Below, in pieces: positions 32,849 to 40,939 of a stretch of DNA of 64,000 nucleotides. The position numbers and the translations under genes are program-made. The stretch's first letter is position 1. Every line of letters begins with the position of its first letter. Source of the stretch: Cohnella phaseoli (GTDB taxonomy: Bacteria; Bacillota; Bacilli; Paenibacillales; Paenibacillaceae); contig NZ_QRDZ01000013.1 in the NCBI RefSeq assembly GCF_003386235.1, positions 1-64,000 on the forward strand. Direction: 5' to 3'. The notes beneath the pieces are model-generated. The model searched no databases and had not been told where the DNA came from. It saw nothing but the letters and a program-made list of their open reading frames with translations.

Positions 32849-33763
32849 ATGTCAATCAGTATAAACGTACTACCATGGCTAACCGCAATACTGTTTATTG
32901 TTGGGTCATTCTTATTCTGGAAGACATTCTTTTCTCAATTCAAATTCAATCGAACTAACCGACTGGCTCTTTTTCTTGAAAGAGCAGAAAGTAAAATAAA
33001 GAGACCTAAACCTGAAGATTCAGTTTTAAATAGTGTGACAAAAACCTTACCTTACAAGGAAAGGTTGTATCTAGAAAGAGCGCGATTATCCGGTCTATCT
33101 CCTGATTGGACAAGAAATAAGTTTACCGTTATTCAGTTGACAATCTCAATACCACTGGCAGTTGTTTCGATCATGATGACCATTACTGATCCGATTATGA
33201 TTAGATTAATTTCACCGACAGACTGGGTGATTGTAGGGATAAGGACGATCATAATCGCCTCAATTGGTTACTGGTTGCCAATGTGGATCATTATGGCAGC
33301 TGCGAAAAGTCAGAAGGCAAAATGGTTAATGGAAATTGCTTTATTTGCAGAGAGGTTATCTCTGTGTGTTTCAGATAAAGCAGACATTCGCGAAATGATT
33401 AGTAGGGCAAGCAGACCCTTAAATCTGCTAAAGCCTCATATTACAGAACTAGTTGAAAAGTGGCAAGTAGATCAGAAGAAGGCGATATGGGAATTTCAGG
33501 CATCTGTTGGAATTACAGAAATTTTTCCACTTGTGAATGCATTGGACAATATTAGCAGGGCTAAGTCAACTGATATCGTTCATGTCTTAAAGGACCAGAC
33601 AGCAAGTATTGAGGCTGCATTGGAGGCAGATGTTAAAAAACAAATCGAAAATGCTCCGATCGTCATAAGTTTCTTAGTTCTGATCCCATTCCTTATTGCG
33701 TTAATACTACTATTGTATCCGTGGGTAACACAAGCGAGTAAGCTAATTTCGACTAGTATTTGA
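32849..33763 (+). CDS. tadC: TadC-like inner membrane platform protein
   Basis: The 304-residue protein begins 12 bases after TadB with AGGAGG upstream. It has an N-terminal helix (10-27), a hydrophobic middle (about 92-150) and two C-terminal helices, a layout seen in TadC, plus a T2SSF-type domain (165-260). It probably forms a pair with TadB. Confidence 0.78.
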   Translation: MSISINVLPWLTAILFIVGSFLFWKTFFSQFKFNRTNRLALFLERAESKIKRPKPEDSVLNSVTKTLPYKERLYLERARLSGLSPDWTRNKFTVIQLTISIPLAVVSIMMTITDPIMIRLISPTDWVIVGIRTIIIASIGYWLPMWIIMAAAKSQKAKWLMEIALFAERLSLCVSDKADIREMISRASRPLNLLKPHITELVEKWQVDQKKAIWEFQASVGITEIFPLVNALDNISRAKSTDIVHVLKDQTASIEAALEADVKKQIENAPIVISFLVLIPFLIALILLLYPWVTQASKLISTSI

Positions 33764-33793
33764 ATACGTCATACCATTAAAGGAGGTGATTTT

Positions 33794-33937
33794 TTGAGCA
33801 AGTTGCTTGTAACAGTTGCGGTTTGTGTTCTCACGCTCGGATGTTTATTTTACATATTCGGAGTTGAGATCATTCCTCCGCTGGTTACAGCAGGGGGTGC
33901 AACCGGCAGTAGGATCGAAACTGCATTTATTTATTAA
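33794..33937 (+). CDS. Small pilin-like membrane protein 1 (47 aa)
   Basis: TTG at 33794 with AGGAGGTGAT upstream encodes 47 residues: MSKLL, a hydrophobic helix (4-23), then PP and a glycine/threonine-rich end. It shares the MxK[LI]L start and a single helix with the next two genes. These are in the position of Flp pilin genes but lack the usual Flp pilin glutamate pattern. Short pilin subunits are the most natural reading. Confidence 0.6.
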   Translation: MSKLLVTVAVCVLTLGCLFYIFGVEIIPPLVTAGGATGSRIETAFIY

Positions 33938-33960
33938 TCATAAAAGGAGAGAGTGAGTAA

Positions 33961-34137
33961 ATGGGAAAATTGTTGACAACTGTTGCTGTGTCCGTATTGG
34001 TTCTTTCTATTACATTTTTTACAATAGGCTATAAGATCCTTCCGGGAGTTGCGCCGAAAGGCGAAAGTATCGGGACGGGGATTGAAACACTGAGAGTCGA
34101 TCCAGCAACTGGTGCTGTAACGGCGACGCTTCCATGA
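33961..34137 (+). CDS. Small pilin-like membrane protein 2 (58 aa)
   Basis: ATG at 33961 follows AAAGGAGAGAG. The 58 residues start MGKLLTTVAVSVLVLSITFF, so the N-terminal helix is nearly the same as in the preceding gene, then a GYKILPGVAPKGES segment and a threonine-rich tail. It is a paralogue of the neighbouring two genes. Confidence 0.65.
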   Translation: MGKLLTTVAVSVLVLSITFFTIGYKILPGVAPKGESIGTGIETLRVDPATGAVTATLP

Positions 34138-34140
34138 CCT

Positions 34141-34299
34141 ATGAGTAAAATACTTGCTAGTTTATCACTCGGGGTCTTGATGTTAGGAGTAGTCATTGCT
34201 ATTTTTCTTGGCAATGGCAACGGATTGAACCAGAAGGTAATTGATGGGCATGGAAACCTATCTGAAAAAATACGCAAATACGACTATGTTACAAATTAA
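34141..34299 (+). CDS. Small pilin-like membrane protein 3 (52 aa)
   Basis: ATG at 34141, 3 bases after the previous stop and so coupled to it, encodes 52 residues starting MSKILASLSLGVLMLGVVIA with a charged, glycine- and asparagine-rich end. It is the third member of the small helix family. Confidence 0.6.
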   Translation: MSKILASLSLGVLMLGVVIAIFLGNGNGLNQKVIDGHGNLSEKIRKYDYVTN

Positions 34300-34302
34300 C
34301 CC

Positions 34303-34335
34303 TGAAGCCTGCGGTCCACGCAACTGCAGGCTTCA
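34303..34335 (+). terminator. Hairpin after the small pilin-like genes
   Basis: TGAAGCCTGC (34303-34312) and GCAGGCTTCA (34326-34335) form a perfect 10-bp stem, without a T-tract on the plus strand. It may set the 3' end or stabilise the abundant pilin transcript. Confidence 0.6.
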
Positions 34336-34386
34336 TTAAAAAACGACTACAACACTATTGTGTAAATATAGAGGTGATACAATCCA

Positions 34387-34854
34387 ATGATTACCAGAAT
34401 AAAACGTACTATGAAATGTAATCAAGGTGTCGCTACTTTGATTACTACCATCTGGATAATGCCCATTCTGATGGTATTGTGTTTTAGTATTATTCCGTTC
34501 TTTGTTTATAGTATGAAACATGACAAATTAATTTCCATCGTGAATCATGCATTGGAGGAAGTTCAGGATGTTGGATTAATGAGTTCCACCATTATCCAAA
34601 ACACAAATGATAGGCTCTCAGAAATTGGAATGGGGAGCATCAGCATTAACGGGAACGGATATCCTTCTTACTCTGGCAGCACTTTTAATAAAGTGTTAAA
34701 GGATGATCCAGATCCGACCGTTTCTGTCGTATTAAAATACCCTGCTCCAAACATAACCAAAATAATAAGGGCGATCGGAGGTAATGGTTCAAGCGAGGAA
34801 ACTGAAGGGTTCTATCAGATCACGGTCTTTGCAAGGAGTGAAGCTTATGAGTAA
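34387..34854 (+). CDS. TadE-like pseudopilin 1
   Basis: ATG at 34387 with GAGGTGAT about 8 bases upstream encodes 155 residues. A basic N-terminus (ITRIKRTMKCNQG) leads into a single hydrophobic helix (about 17-38), then a soluble domain of about 110 residues with GNGYPSYSGS. This is the layout of TadE/DUF4320-type minor pilins. It overlaps the next gene by 8 bases. Confidence 0.7.
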   Translation: MITRIKRTMKCNQGVATLITTIWIMPILMVLCFSIIPFFVYSMKHDKLISIVNHALEEVQDVGLMSSTIIQNTNDRLSEIGMGSISINGNGYPSYSGSTFNKVLKDDPDPTVSVVLKYPAPNITKIIRAIGGNGSSEETEGFYQITVFARSEAYE

Positions 34855-35425
34855 ACTCCGGAATAAGTTTTTTAGTCTCTTTTGGTATACGTTAAAAGAT
34901 AACAGGGGCGGAACCCATGTTCTTGTTTTTGTGTTGTTCTCTGCAATTCTTATCGCTCTAATCTGGGCGGTTTCTATCAACTGGATTCTTCAAGTTTCCA
35001 GTAGCCATAAACTTAAGCCTGCATTAGACCAGGCGACAAAAGCAGCAGCTGCAGATGTCAATGAGATAGAGAAAGCAAGGGGACGCCTGGTTTGGGACAG
35101 TGGTGCAGGTACAAAAAATTTTTACAAATACCTTAGACTAAATCTGAGATTAGACAATGACGATCAACCCCAAAACGATAGCTTTTTGACTAGCAAACCA
35201 ATTGTACATGTACTGGAGGCAGTTACTGCAAATTCTTATCCTTTTTTCTATCAAAAAAGCATTTCGGTAAACTCTGGGACAGACCATGAAGTAACAAGAA
35301 ATATTGCGGTAACCATTTACGGTCCATCGGTTGTGGCCATAGTAGAAATCAAGCAACCGCTTTTGGGATTCAGTAGATCTGAACCAATTGTGAAAAGTAG
35401 TGTCTCAAATATAAGATTCCGATAG
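34847..35425 (+). CDS. TadE/TadG-like minor pilin 2
   Basis: The ATG at 34847 has AAGGAG 10 bases upstream. The 192-residue protein has a basic start, DNRGGTHVLVFVLFSAILIA as the helix entry (about 18-48), and a soluble extracytoplasmic domain. It is likely a second minor pilin of the Tad system. It is followed by the HD-GYP gene at 11 bases. Confidence 0.7.
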   Translation: MSKLRNKFFSLFWYTLKDNRGGTHVLVFVLFSAILIALIWAVSINWILQVSSSHKLKPALDQATKAAAADVNEIEKARGRLVWDSGAGTKNFYKYLRLNLRLDNDDQPQNDSFLTSKPIVHVLEAVTANSYPFFYQKSISVNSGTDHEVTRNIAVTIYGPSVVAIVEIKQPLLGFSRSEPIVKSSVSNIRFR

Positions 35426-35436
35426 GAGCAGATGAG

Positions 35437-35925
35437 TTGAGGATAAGTGCGGACTATTTCTTATTAGAGAAATTACGAGCTCATCATTCTGAAACATATT
35501 ATCATTCACTTCGGGTATCAAATCTTTGCTTACAAATTTCGAGGTATTTAGGCTGGCAATACAGAGACTCTTTTCTAGTTTGGCGGTCGGGACAGTTACA
35601 CGATATTGGGAAAATTTATGTCCCACATCAGCTTTTGTCATTCCCAGGACCATTAGAACGGGAACAGTATGAACGCGTAAAAAGCCATGTTACTTTAGGG
35701 GCTGAACTTCTAAAAAGATATAGAGTAAATGTCGAGATTGTTCAAGCAGTTATTGGGCATCATGAGCGAGAGGACGGATCAGGATACCCGAATGGGAGAT
35801 TAGATCAGACAGAGTTATCGAAGTTATTGGCTGTGTGTGATGTCTTTGATGCAATGACAGAAGTTCGAGCATACAGAAAAGCAGTAAAACCGATGGATGT
35901 AATAGGGGTCACGCCAACATTTTAA
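35437..35925 (+). CDS. HD-GYP-domain protein (c-di-GMP phosphodiesterase-like), short
   Basis: TTG at 35437 with GGAGCAG upstream encodes 162 residues. The metal ligands are present: H55-D56 in LHDIGK, HH in GHHEREDGSGYP and D in AVCDVFDAMT. The GYP motif is present. The protein ends soon after R-x-Y-R (PMDVIGVTPTF) without the usual C-terminal helices, so it is either a minimal or a truncated enzyme. It would degrade c-di-GMP, opposing the GGDEF protein at 26058. It is the last gene of the pilus operon. Confidence 0.85.
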   Translation: MRISADYFLLEKLRAHHSETYYHSLRVSNLCLQISRYLGWQYRDSFLVWRSGQLHDIGKIYVPHQLLSFPGPLEREQYERVKSHVTLGAELLKRYRVNVEIVQAVIGHHEREDGSGYPNGRLDQTELSKLLAVCDVFDAMTEVRAYRKAVKPMDVIGVTPTF

Positions 35926-35929
35926 CGAA

Positions 35930-35976
35930 AATATACGCTAAGCCTCCGGATTAGACCGGCTTAGCGTATTTTCTTA
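35930..35976 (+). terminator. Terminator of the pilus operon
   Basis: AATATACGCTAAGCC and GGCTTAGCGTATTTTC form a long stem with a 13-base loop, 5 bases after the HD-GYP stop, with a T-rich end. Confidence 0.85.
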
Positions 35977-36109
35977 CTCTAGGCTCGTATTGGAATGTCC
36001 CGAAGTATAAGTCGAAAGCTTGCTAGTATCATACTGAACTGCTTTGTCCGGGAACACAGGAGACCAAAGTTATTGATTCTCCTTTATTCAAGAGCTTAGC
36101 GGTCATTAG

Positions 36110-36230
36110 GTGTTTTCAAAACGTATATGATAGTGACACCTACCGAGTAGTCTTTTATTATGTCTCGAATAGCATACGTTTTGACAGGTCCGGAGACGGG
36201 CCTATTTTTTGTGTCAAAACCTACAAAAAC
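36110..36230 (+). other. Putative resolvase res site region
   Basis: CAAAACGTATATGA (36117-36130) and the inverted GCATACGTTTTGACA (36172-36186) with a third partial TGTCAAAACC (36212-36221) lie 70-180 bases upstream of the resolvase gene, as subsites of a Tn3-type res region do. The remaining DNA from 35977 to 36299 contains no gene that I can see. Confidence 0.5.
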
Positions 36231-36299
36231 AAATATTGAAACATCCCACGCAATACCATATACTTTTTGAAACAGATTCAATTAGGGGAGGCATCAGAA

Positions 36300-36911
36300 A
36301 TGGAGATGGCTTATGCGCGAGTGTCGGCCAAGGACCAAAATCCGGAGAGGCAACTTGTGAAGTTTCGGGCGCTGGGGATCGACGAGCGATATATTTTTAT
36401 GGATAAGCAAAGCGGTAAAGATTTTGATCGCCCCAGGTATCAGGCCATGCGGCTGATGATCCGCGAAGGTGATCTTATTTACCTCGATGCGCTGGACCGG
36501 CTGGGCCGTGATTATGACGGCATCATTCAGGAATGGAAAACTATCACGCGGGAGCTGCAAGCGGATATTGTTGTGCTGGAAAACGAAACGCTATTCGATA
36601 GCCGGAAGTTCCGGACGATGGGCGACTTTGGCAAAGTGATGGAGGATCAATTTCTGAGCCTGCTTTCCTACGTGGCCGAACAGGAACGCAAGAAGAACCG
36701 GCAGCGCCAAGCGGAAGGGATTGAGGTTGCGAGAAAGGAAGGCGTGAAGTTCGGGCGCCCCAAGCAGCAAATCGACGCAAACTTTATCCGGGTATACGAC
36801 CAATGGAGATCCGGCGCGATTACGGCCACCGCAGCCATGAAATTGCTTGATATGAAGTCCAACACGTTTTACCGGCGCGTGAAGGAGTACGAAAGTCAGC
36901 AATGCGGATAA
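36300..36911 (+). CDS. tnpR: Tn3-family serine resolvase
   Basis: ATG at 36300 with GGGGAGGC upstream gives 203 residues. The resolvase domain starts ARVSAKDQN with catalytic S9, contains LDALDRLGRDYDG and the E-helix EQERKKNRQRQAEGI, and ends with a HTH-like region (about 155-200). It resolves cointegrates of a class II transposon. Its partner transposase is at the right end of the window. Confidence 0.9.
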   Translation: MEMAYARVSAKDQNPERQLVKFRALGIDERYIFMDKQSGKDFDRPRYQAMRLMIREGDLIYLDALDRLGRDYDGIIQEWKTITRELQADIVVLENETLFDSRKFRTMGDFGKVMEDQFLSLLSYVAEQERKKNRQRQAEGIEVARKEGVKFGRPKQQIDANFIRVYDQWRSGAITATAAMKLLDMKSNTFYRRVKEYESQQCG

Positions 36912-37042
36912 GGGGTTTTGGGTCTGTTTTGGGGGCTATTGACGGAGTAGCCGTCGGATAATAGTCCGGGGGCCGATTCGACTTATGGATAAGTCAAATA
37001 GCGGTTGAAGCAGTTCGATAAAAACTATCTTATAAAATTGTA

Positions 37043-37074
37043 TTGACCCCGTACCATAGTACGGGGTGCATACT
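37043..37074 (+). promoter_or_regulatory. mer promoter and MerR operator
   Basis: TTGACC (37043-37048) and CATACT (37069-37074) are separated by 20 bases. Between them lies the perfect dyad CCCCGTAC-CATA-GTACGGGG (37047-37066). The overlong spacer with the dyad inside is the hallmark of MerR-activated promoters. Confidence 0.85.
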
Positions 37075-37096
37075 AATAAACGAGGGGGGTTATGTA

Positions 37097-37510
37097 ATGA
37101 ATGGTTTAACGATGAGCCAAGTGGCGAAGGCATCTAACGTAAATATTGAAACCATTCGATACTACGAAAGGCGTGGATTGATTTCGGAACCTCCTCGAAC
37201 CGAGTCCGGATATAGAATGTTTCCACAGCATGTGATCCAAGACATTGAGTTTATCAAACGAGCTCAGGATTTGGGGTTTACGCTGGAAGAAATTAAAAAT
37301 TTGCTGTCGGCATCAAGTGGGGACGAGGAATTCCATTCGGAGGAAATGCACGACTTTGCGTCAGGAAAAATCGAGGAAATTGAAAAGAAGATTCGCGATT
37401 TAAACGAAATGAAGGTATTGTTAGAGGCTTTGGTCGAAAAATGTCCTGGTTCCGGAGTTCCGAAAAATCAGTGTCCAATCATGAAACAATTATCTGAAGG
37501 AGTGAATTAG
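37097..37510 (+). CDS. merR: MerR-type metal regulator, first ligand cysteine missing
   Basis: ATG at 37097 with GAGGGGGG upstream encodes 137 residues. The N-terminal HTH (MSQVAKASNVNIETIRYYERRGL) and coiled coil are typical. Two of the mercury ligands are present, C116 and C126. The third, usually near residue 79-82, is replaced: the matching stretch reads HSEEMHDF (S81). It may sense Hg(II) differently or be impaired. It is followed by a thioredoxin-like gene, and both likely share the promoter. Confidence 0.85.
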   Translation: MNGLTMSQVAKASNVNIETIRYYERRGLISEPPRTESGYRMFPQHVIQDIEFIKRAQDLGFTLEEIKNLLSASSGDEEFHSEEMHDFASGKIEEIEKKIRDLNEMKVLLEALVEKCPGSGVPKNQCPIMKQLSEGVN

Positions 37511-37511
37511 G

Positions 37512-37781
37512 ATGTCTAAAAGATTAATCGAAGTATTTACTGCAGGTTGTAGTGTGTGCGAAGGTACGGTGCAGCAAGTAAAGGACCTTGCTTGCTCGAA
37601 TTGTGAGGTTGTGGTGTATGACCTCAACAAAAAATGCGATACTAACGAATGCGAAGCGAAAGCAAAAGCATTCGGTGTTAAATCTATTCCAGCCGTTGCG
37701 ATCAACGGACAATTGGTGGAGTGCTGCAGCAATGGTGGTATTAATATCGATGCTTTGAAAGCAGCCGGTTTAGGTCAATAA
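37512..37781 (+). CDS. Small thioredoxin-like protein
   Basis: The 89-residue protein starts one base after the MerR stop. A CxxC motif (TAGCSVCEG, about residues 13-16) leads a thioredoxin fold ending in IPAVAINGQLVECC. Further cysteines (C27, C30, C40, C45) and the final CC may bind metal. Such small redox proteins are common in Gram-positive mer operons. Confidence 0.8.
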   Translation: MSKRLIEVFTAGCSVCEGTVQQVKDLACSNCEVVVYDLNKKCDTNECEAKAKAFGVKSIPAVAINGQLVECCSNGGINIDALKAAGLGQ

Positions 37782-37850
37782 TGCACGTATGCCAGGGTGG
37801 ACTTGATGTCACCCTTGCTTTTCTTTGGCTATGAAAAGGAAGTGAGAACC

Positions 37851-38768
37851 ATGAATGTACCGGTTTCAAAAGAAACAATAATTTCTTATATCGCGGCTAT
37901 AGCCTTTATTTTGTCGATGGTTACGGCTTCGGTTATAATGAACGATCACGAGATAATTTTGCCTGAAATTGCGGCAATGGCAGTTGCGATGTGGGTGTAT
38001 CGGGAAGCCGGATGGATAAGGCAGCCATCGAAGATTTTTCTTGCTCCATCTGTCACGGCTGCTTTAGGTTTTGCGATTAATCAATTACCGTTTACATATG
38101 TAGTGAAAGTCATGCTCACCCTGGTGTTCATCATGCTGTTTTTGCGTCTCGTTCAATCGAACCTAGCTCCTTCGATTGCGACCGGCTTACTGCCGCTGGT
38201 CATGAACGCAAACGAATGGTCATTCATCCTGTCGGTTTTCATTTTGACCTTGATATTAATGTTTGGGGTTCTCATATTTGGATTCAGTAAAGGACTTGAA
38301 CAGAAGGTGAAGATTCACTACAAGTACATGCTTGTGTTCTTAATGCTCAATTTCGTATGGATTGCGTTATGCTGGTTCGCTGGCTACCTGCAACTCGCGG
38401 TGATTCCACCAATCCTCGTTGTTGTGTACGAGTCACTTCAGAAGCCCATGTATAATGGAAAAGTGGCTTTTAAGCAAGGGCTTGTGTTAACCATATCTGC
38501 GACTGTCGGAACGTTGTTGTACTTTGCTATTGATTCGTGGATCTTGGTGACATTAGTAGCGATGTTTTTGATGCTTATTCTTTTACGTGTTGTTGGCATC
38601 CGTATGCCAGCCGCGTATGCCTTTCCCCTGCTCCCGTTTATATTTCCTCGGGATATAGCTGCGATGTTGCCGGTGGGCGCACTCATTTCTTCCGTTTTCA
38701 TGTTTGGTGCGGTACTTGCTTATAAAAAGTTTGAAATGAAGCAACGTGAAAAGTTAATGCAATTGTAA
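37851..38768 (+). CDS. Polytopic membrane protein in the mer operon
   Basis: ATG at 37851 with AAAGGAAGTGAG upstream gives 305 residues with about nine hydrophobic helices, many valine- and leucine-rich. A GWIRQPSKIFLAPSVTAALGF segment and a NDHEIILPEIAAMAVAMW segment suggest an HPP-like or permease fold. It is in the same orientation as merR and the thioredoxin gene and is probably in the same operon. No substrate can be named; the mercury context suggests transport or repair. Confidence 0.6.
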   Translation: MNVPVSKETIISYIAAIAFILSMVTASVIMNDHEIILPEIAAMAVAMWVYREAGWIRQPSKIFLAPSVTAALGFAINQLPFTYVVKVMLTLVFIMLFLRLVQSNLAPSIATGLLPLVMNANEWSFILSVFILTLILMFGVLIFGFSKGLEQKVKIHYKYMLVFLMLNFVWIALCWFAGYLQLAVIPPILVVVYESLQKPMYNGKVAFKQGLVLTISATVGTLLYFAIDSWILVTLVAMFLMLILLRVVGIRMPAAYAFPLLPFIFPRDIAAMLPVGALISSVFMFGAVLAYKKFEMKQREKLMQL

Positions 38769-38818
38769 AACAACATTTTACTGACGATATCTCAATCAAT
38801 ATTTTATTGTGCAGCAAA

Positions 38819-39139
38819 TCACTGAACATCAGAAATAACGAAGATCCCTGCCAATCTGGAGGGATCTTTTGTTTTGGACGGCGGTGATCCCTTCAAAAAT
38901 TCAGCCCCCACTTGGATAAAGGGGCGATCACTTACACACAATTCATCTTCTTGGCATAATGCCAGGGCAATCTTGACTCGCGTTTCATCGGACAGCGCCT
39001 TGAAGATTTTCGCCATAATGTTTTTCATCTGGGTTGGCCCCATCATAGCATGCGGCATACCTTGCGCCATAATGCCAGGGTTCATCATGTCAGACCTAAG
39101 GACCATAATATTCGTATGGCCACATTGACAATGTTGATC
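38819..39139 (-). pseudogene. Truncated ArsR/CadC-type regulator fused to an IS tail
   Basis: On the minus strand, MKNIMAKIFKALSDETRVKI followed by ALALCQEDELCVSD is the start of an ArsR-type HTH domain, with a metal-site ELC. It breaks off at that point and continues into RPFIQVGAEFLKGSPPSKT, the same tail found at 53058-53128. So an insertion element has truncated the regulator; upstream there may also be a frameshift. Confidence 0.7.
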
Positions 39140-39459
39140 TCTCCTCCTTCCTATAGACTCCTTTTTTGCTTTTGCCTTTACTTTATGCGATTGCCTAATG
39201 AAAGGTGCTCTAGTAAATAAACGCACATAGAAACAGTTCGGAATCAACCTGAACTGACAATTGAAATATGAAATTTTTCAGGCCGCCGCGTTCACGCACA
39301 CGAATGTTACACCGGTACATAACCGGAATACCCTGTTCCATTAATGCTCTGGTCGCTGTCTCTGAAATTGAGGGGTAATACCCTTTAAAGTTCTGAGGAC
39401 TTTTTTACATGATCAGGAACATGTCATGTGGATTGAGGTAAATTCAAACCGAACTTGTA
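39140..39459. other. Gene-free stretch with decayed coding traces
   Basis: The minus strand can be read as SISETATRALMEQGIPVMYR followed by CNIRVRERGGLKNF near 39270-39400, but there is no start and the source family is not recognised. No gene is supported. The promoter of the CmtR-like regulator begins at about 39450. Confidence 0.3.
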
Positions 39460-39479
39460 TATAATATTTAAATATTATA
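39460..39479 (+). promoter_or_regulatory. Perfect palindromic operator over the -10 region
   Basis: TATAATATTTAAATATTATA is a perfect 20-bp palindrome that includes a TATAAT -10 box, 24 bases before the start of an ArsR-type repressor gene. It is the likely binding site of that repressor. Confidence 0.75.
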
Positions 39480-39502
39480 ATATGATATTGGAGGTGTTGA
39501 TG

Positions 39503-39844
39503 ATGGTTGAAGAACAGCCAGTTACACAGTTGGAAGGTTTGCATCATGAACTATTAGCCAAGTTTTTTCACGGTCTTTCAAACCCCGCACGGTTTAAAAT
39601 TGCTCTGTCATTGCTTGAATCCGAAAAAAATGTCGGGCAGTTAGTCCAAGAGTTGGGAATGAAACAAGCGCAAATATCAAATCAGCTTGCTTGTTTAAAA
39701 TGGTGCGGCTATGTTTCTACTCGTCAGGAAGGCAAATTTGTTTATTACCGTATTACAGATGAAAGAATTCGCAAGATCATTGAATTGGCTCGTGAGGTCG
39801 TAGCGGATAACGCAGAGCACATCAATTGTTGTACCAGAATTTAA
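39503..39844 (+). CDS. CmtR-like ArsR-family metal repressor
   Basis: ATG at 39503 (GGAGGT 7 bases upstream; 39500 also possible) encodes 113 residues. The winged helix contains QISNQLACLKWCGYV, whose two cysteines are spaced as the C57/C61 ligands of the cadmium/lead sensor CmtR. The C-terminal HINCC could supply the third ligand. The palindrome upstream overlaps the -10. It probably controls the downstream block with merE and merA. Confidence 0.82.
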   Translation: MVEEQPVTQLEGLHHELLAKFFHGLSNPARFKIALSLLESEKNVGQLVQELGMKQAQISNQLACLKWCGYVSTRQEGKFVYYRITDERIRKIIELAREVVADNAEHINCCTRI

Positions 39845-39875
39845 AGGATTAAAAAATGGAGATGTTGGATAAGCA

Positions 39876-40655
39876 ATGATTGGATTTGAATTGTTCCGTA
39901 TTGCTGTATTCCGGTCTCCACACACGGAGCTGTCATTGCATTAGCCTTTTTGCTTGGTATGTGGTTGGCACAACGTCAAGCGAAAATACAGGGTTACGCT
40001 TCGGAATTAATTGCTGATTTTATAATCTATGCTATGTGGGCGGGGTACTAGGCGCTCGTTTGTGGTATGCGGCATTTTCACTAGAATACTATGTGGACAG
40101 ACAATCCCCTCAAATTGTTAGCCATTTGGGAAGGTGGATTAGCGCATCAAGGCGGTTTAATCGGCGGTATCATCGCTGGAATCCTGTTCGCCCGAAAGCG
40201 AAATATGCCCGTCTGGAAATTTGCGGATATCGTAGCACCCGGACTTATACTTGGCATGGCTATTGGACGTATTCGCGATTTTATGGCCGGCGACGATTAC
40301 GGAATTGTGTCACAAACGTTTGGTTTCGTCTATCAACAGCCCGGTACGATGGCTTATCAAGCCAATGGCCCTGTCCGCTGATACCCGCGGTCTTGTTTGA
40401 GGCGTTCGCAGATTTAATGATTATGGGCATTCTTCTGATGCTTCGAAATCGGAAGTTATATGATGGTTTCCTTTTCCTGTGGATGCTCACCTTCGATTCC
40501 GCATCCCGATTTTTCCTGGAGTGTTACGAGGCGATAGTCTGCGCACGTTTTTTGATCTTCGTACCGCTCAAGTAACGAGTGTAATTACGGTTTTGATCGC
40601 AATAATTTTCATCATTCGGCTAAGAACAGAGAACATGGTAAGAGAAACAACTTAA
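39876..40655 (+). pseudogene. lgt: Broken prolipoprotein diacylglyceryl transferase
   Basis: Pieces of Lgt appear in successive frames: HGAVIALAFLLGMWLAQRQA, then LAIWEGGLAHQGGLIGGIIA, then LGMAIGRIRDFMAGDDYG, then AVLFEAFADLMIMGILL, then LRGDSLRTFFDLRTAQV. At least three frameshifts are needed to join them. Lgt lipidates lipoproteins; a copy in a metal island is unusual, but here it is dead. Confidence 0.85.
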
Positions 40656-40678
40656 ATGACATCAAGGGAGGACTTTTC

Positions 40679-40939
40679 ATGGAGAAAGAATCGAAGAAAG
40701 GTTGGGGTTGGGGAGTTTTAGCTTTCCTAACTTGTCCTTGTCATCTGGTGTTCATCATTCCCCTATTAGCGGGAACTGCTTTGGGCGCCTTCTTAACCAC
40801 TTATAAAACCGCTGCGTTTATTGTTCTAGGCGTATTGTTTGCTTTGTCCCTATACAGGGTCTTTAATAAAATCGGACAAGATAAAACTGAAGGCCAAACA
40901 ATGGATTGTTGTCATCCTCCTAGGAAGGAGGTCAACTAA
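40679..40939 (+). CDS. merE: MerE-like mercury transporter
   Basis: The 86-residue protein has two hydrophobic helices and GVLAFLTCPCHLVFIIPLLAG, matching MerE, whose CPC motif takes up Hg(II) and methylmercury. A C-terminal DCCHPP tail offers another thiol pair. AGGGAGG is upstream. The stop overlaps the next start. Confidence 0.85.
   Translation: MEKESKKGWGWGVLAFLTCPCHLVFIIPLLAGTALGAFLTTYKTAAFIVLGVLFALSLYRVFNKIGQDKTEGQTMDCCHPPRKEVN

Noticed and set aside
36912..36960. GGGGTTTTGGG sequence after the resolvase as a Tn3 inverted repeat
   Set aside because: No inverted partner was found near the transposase within the window.
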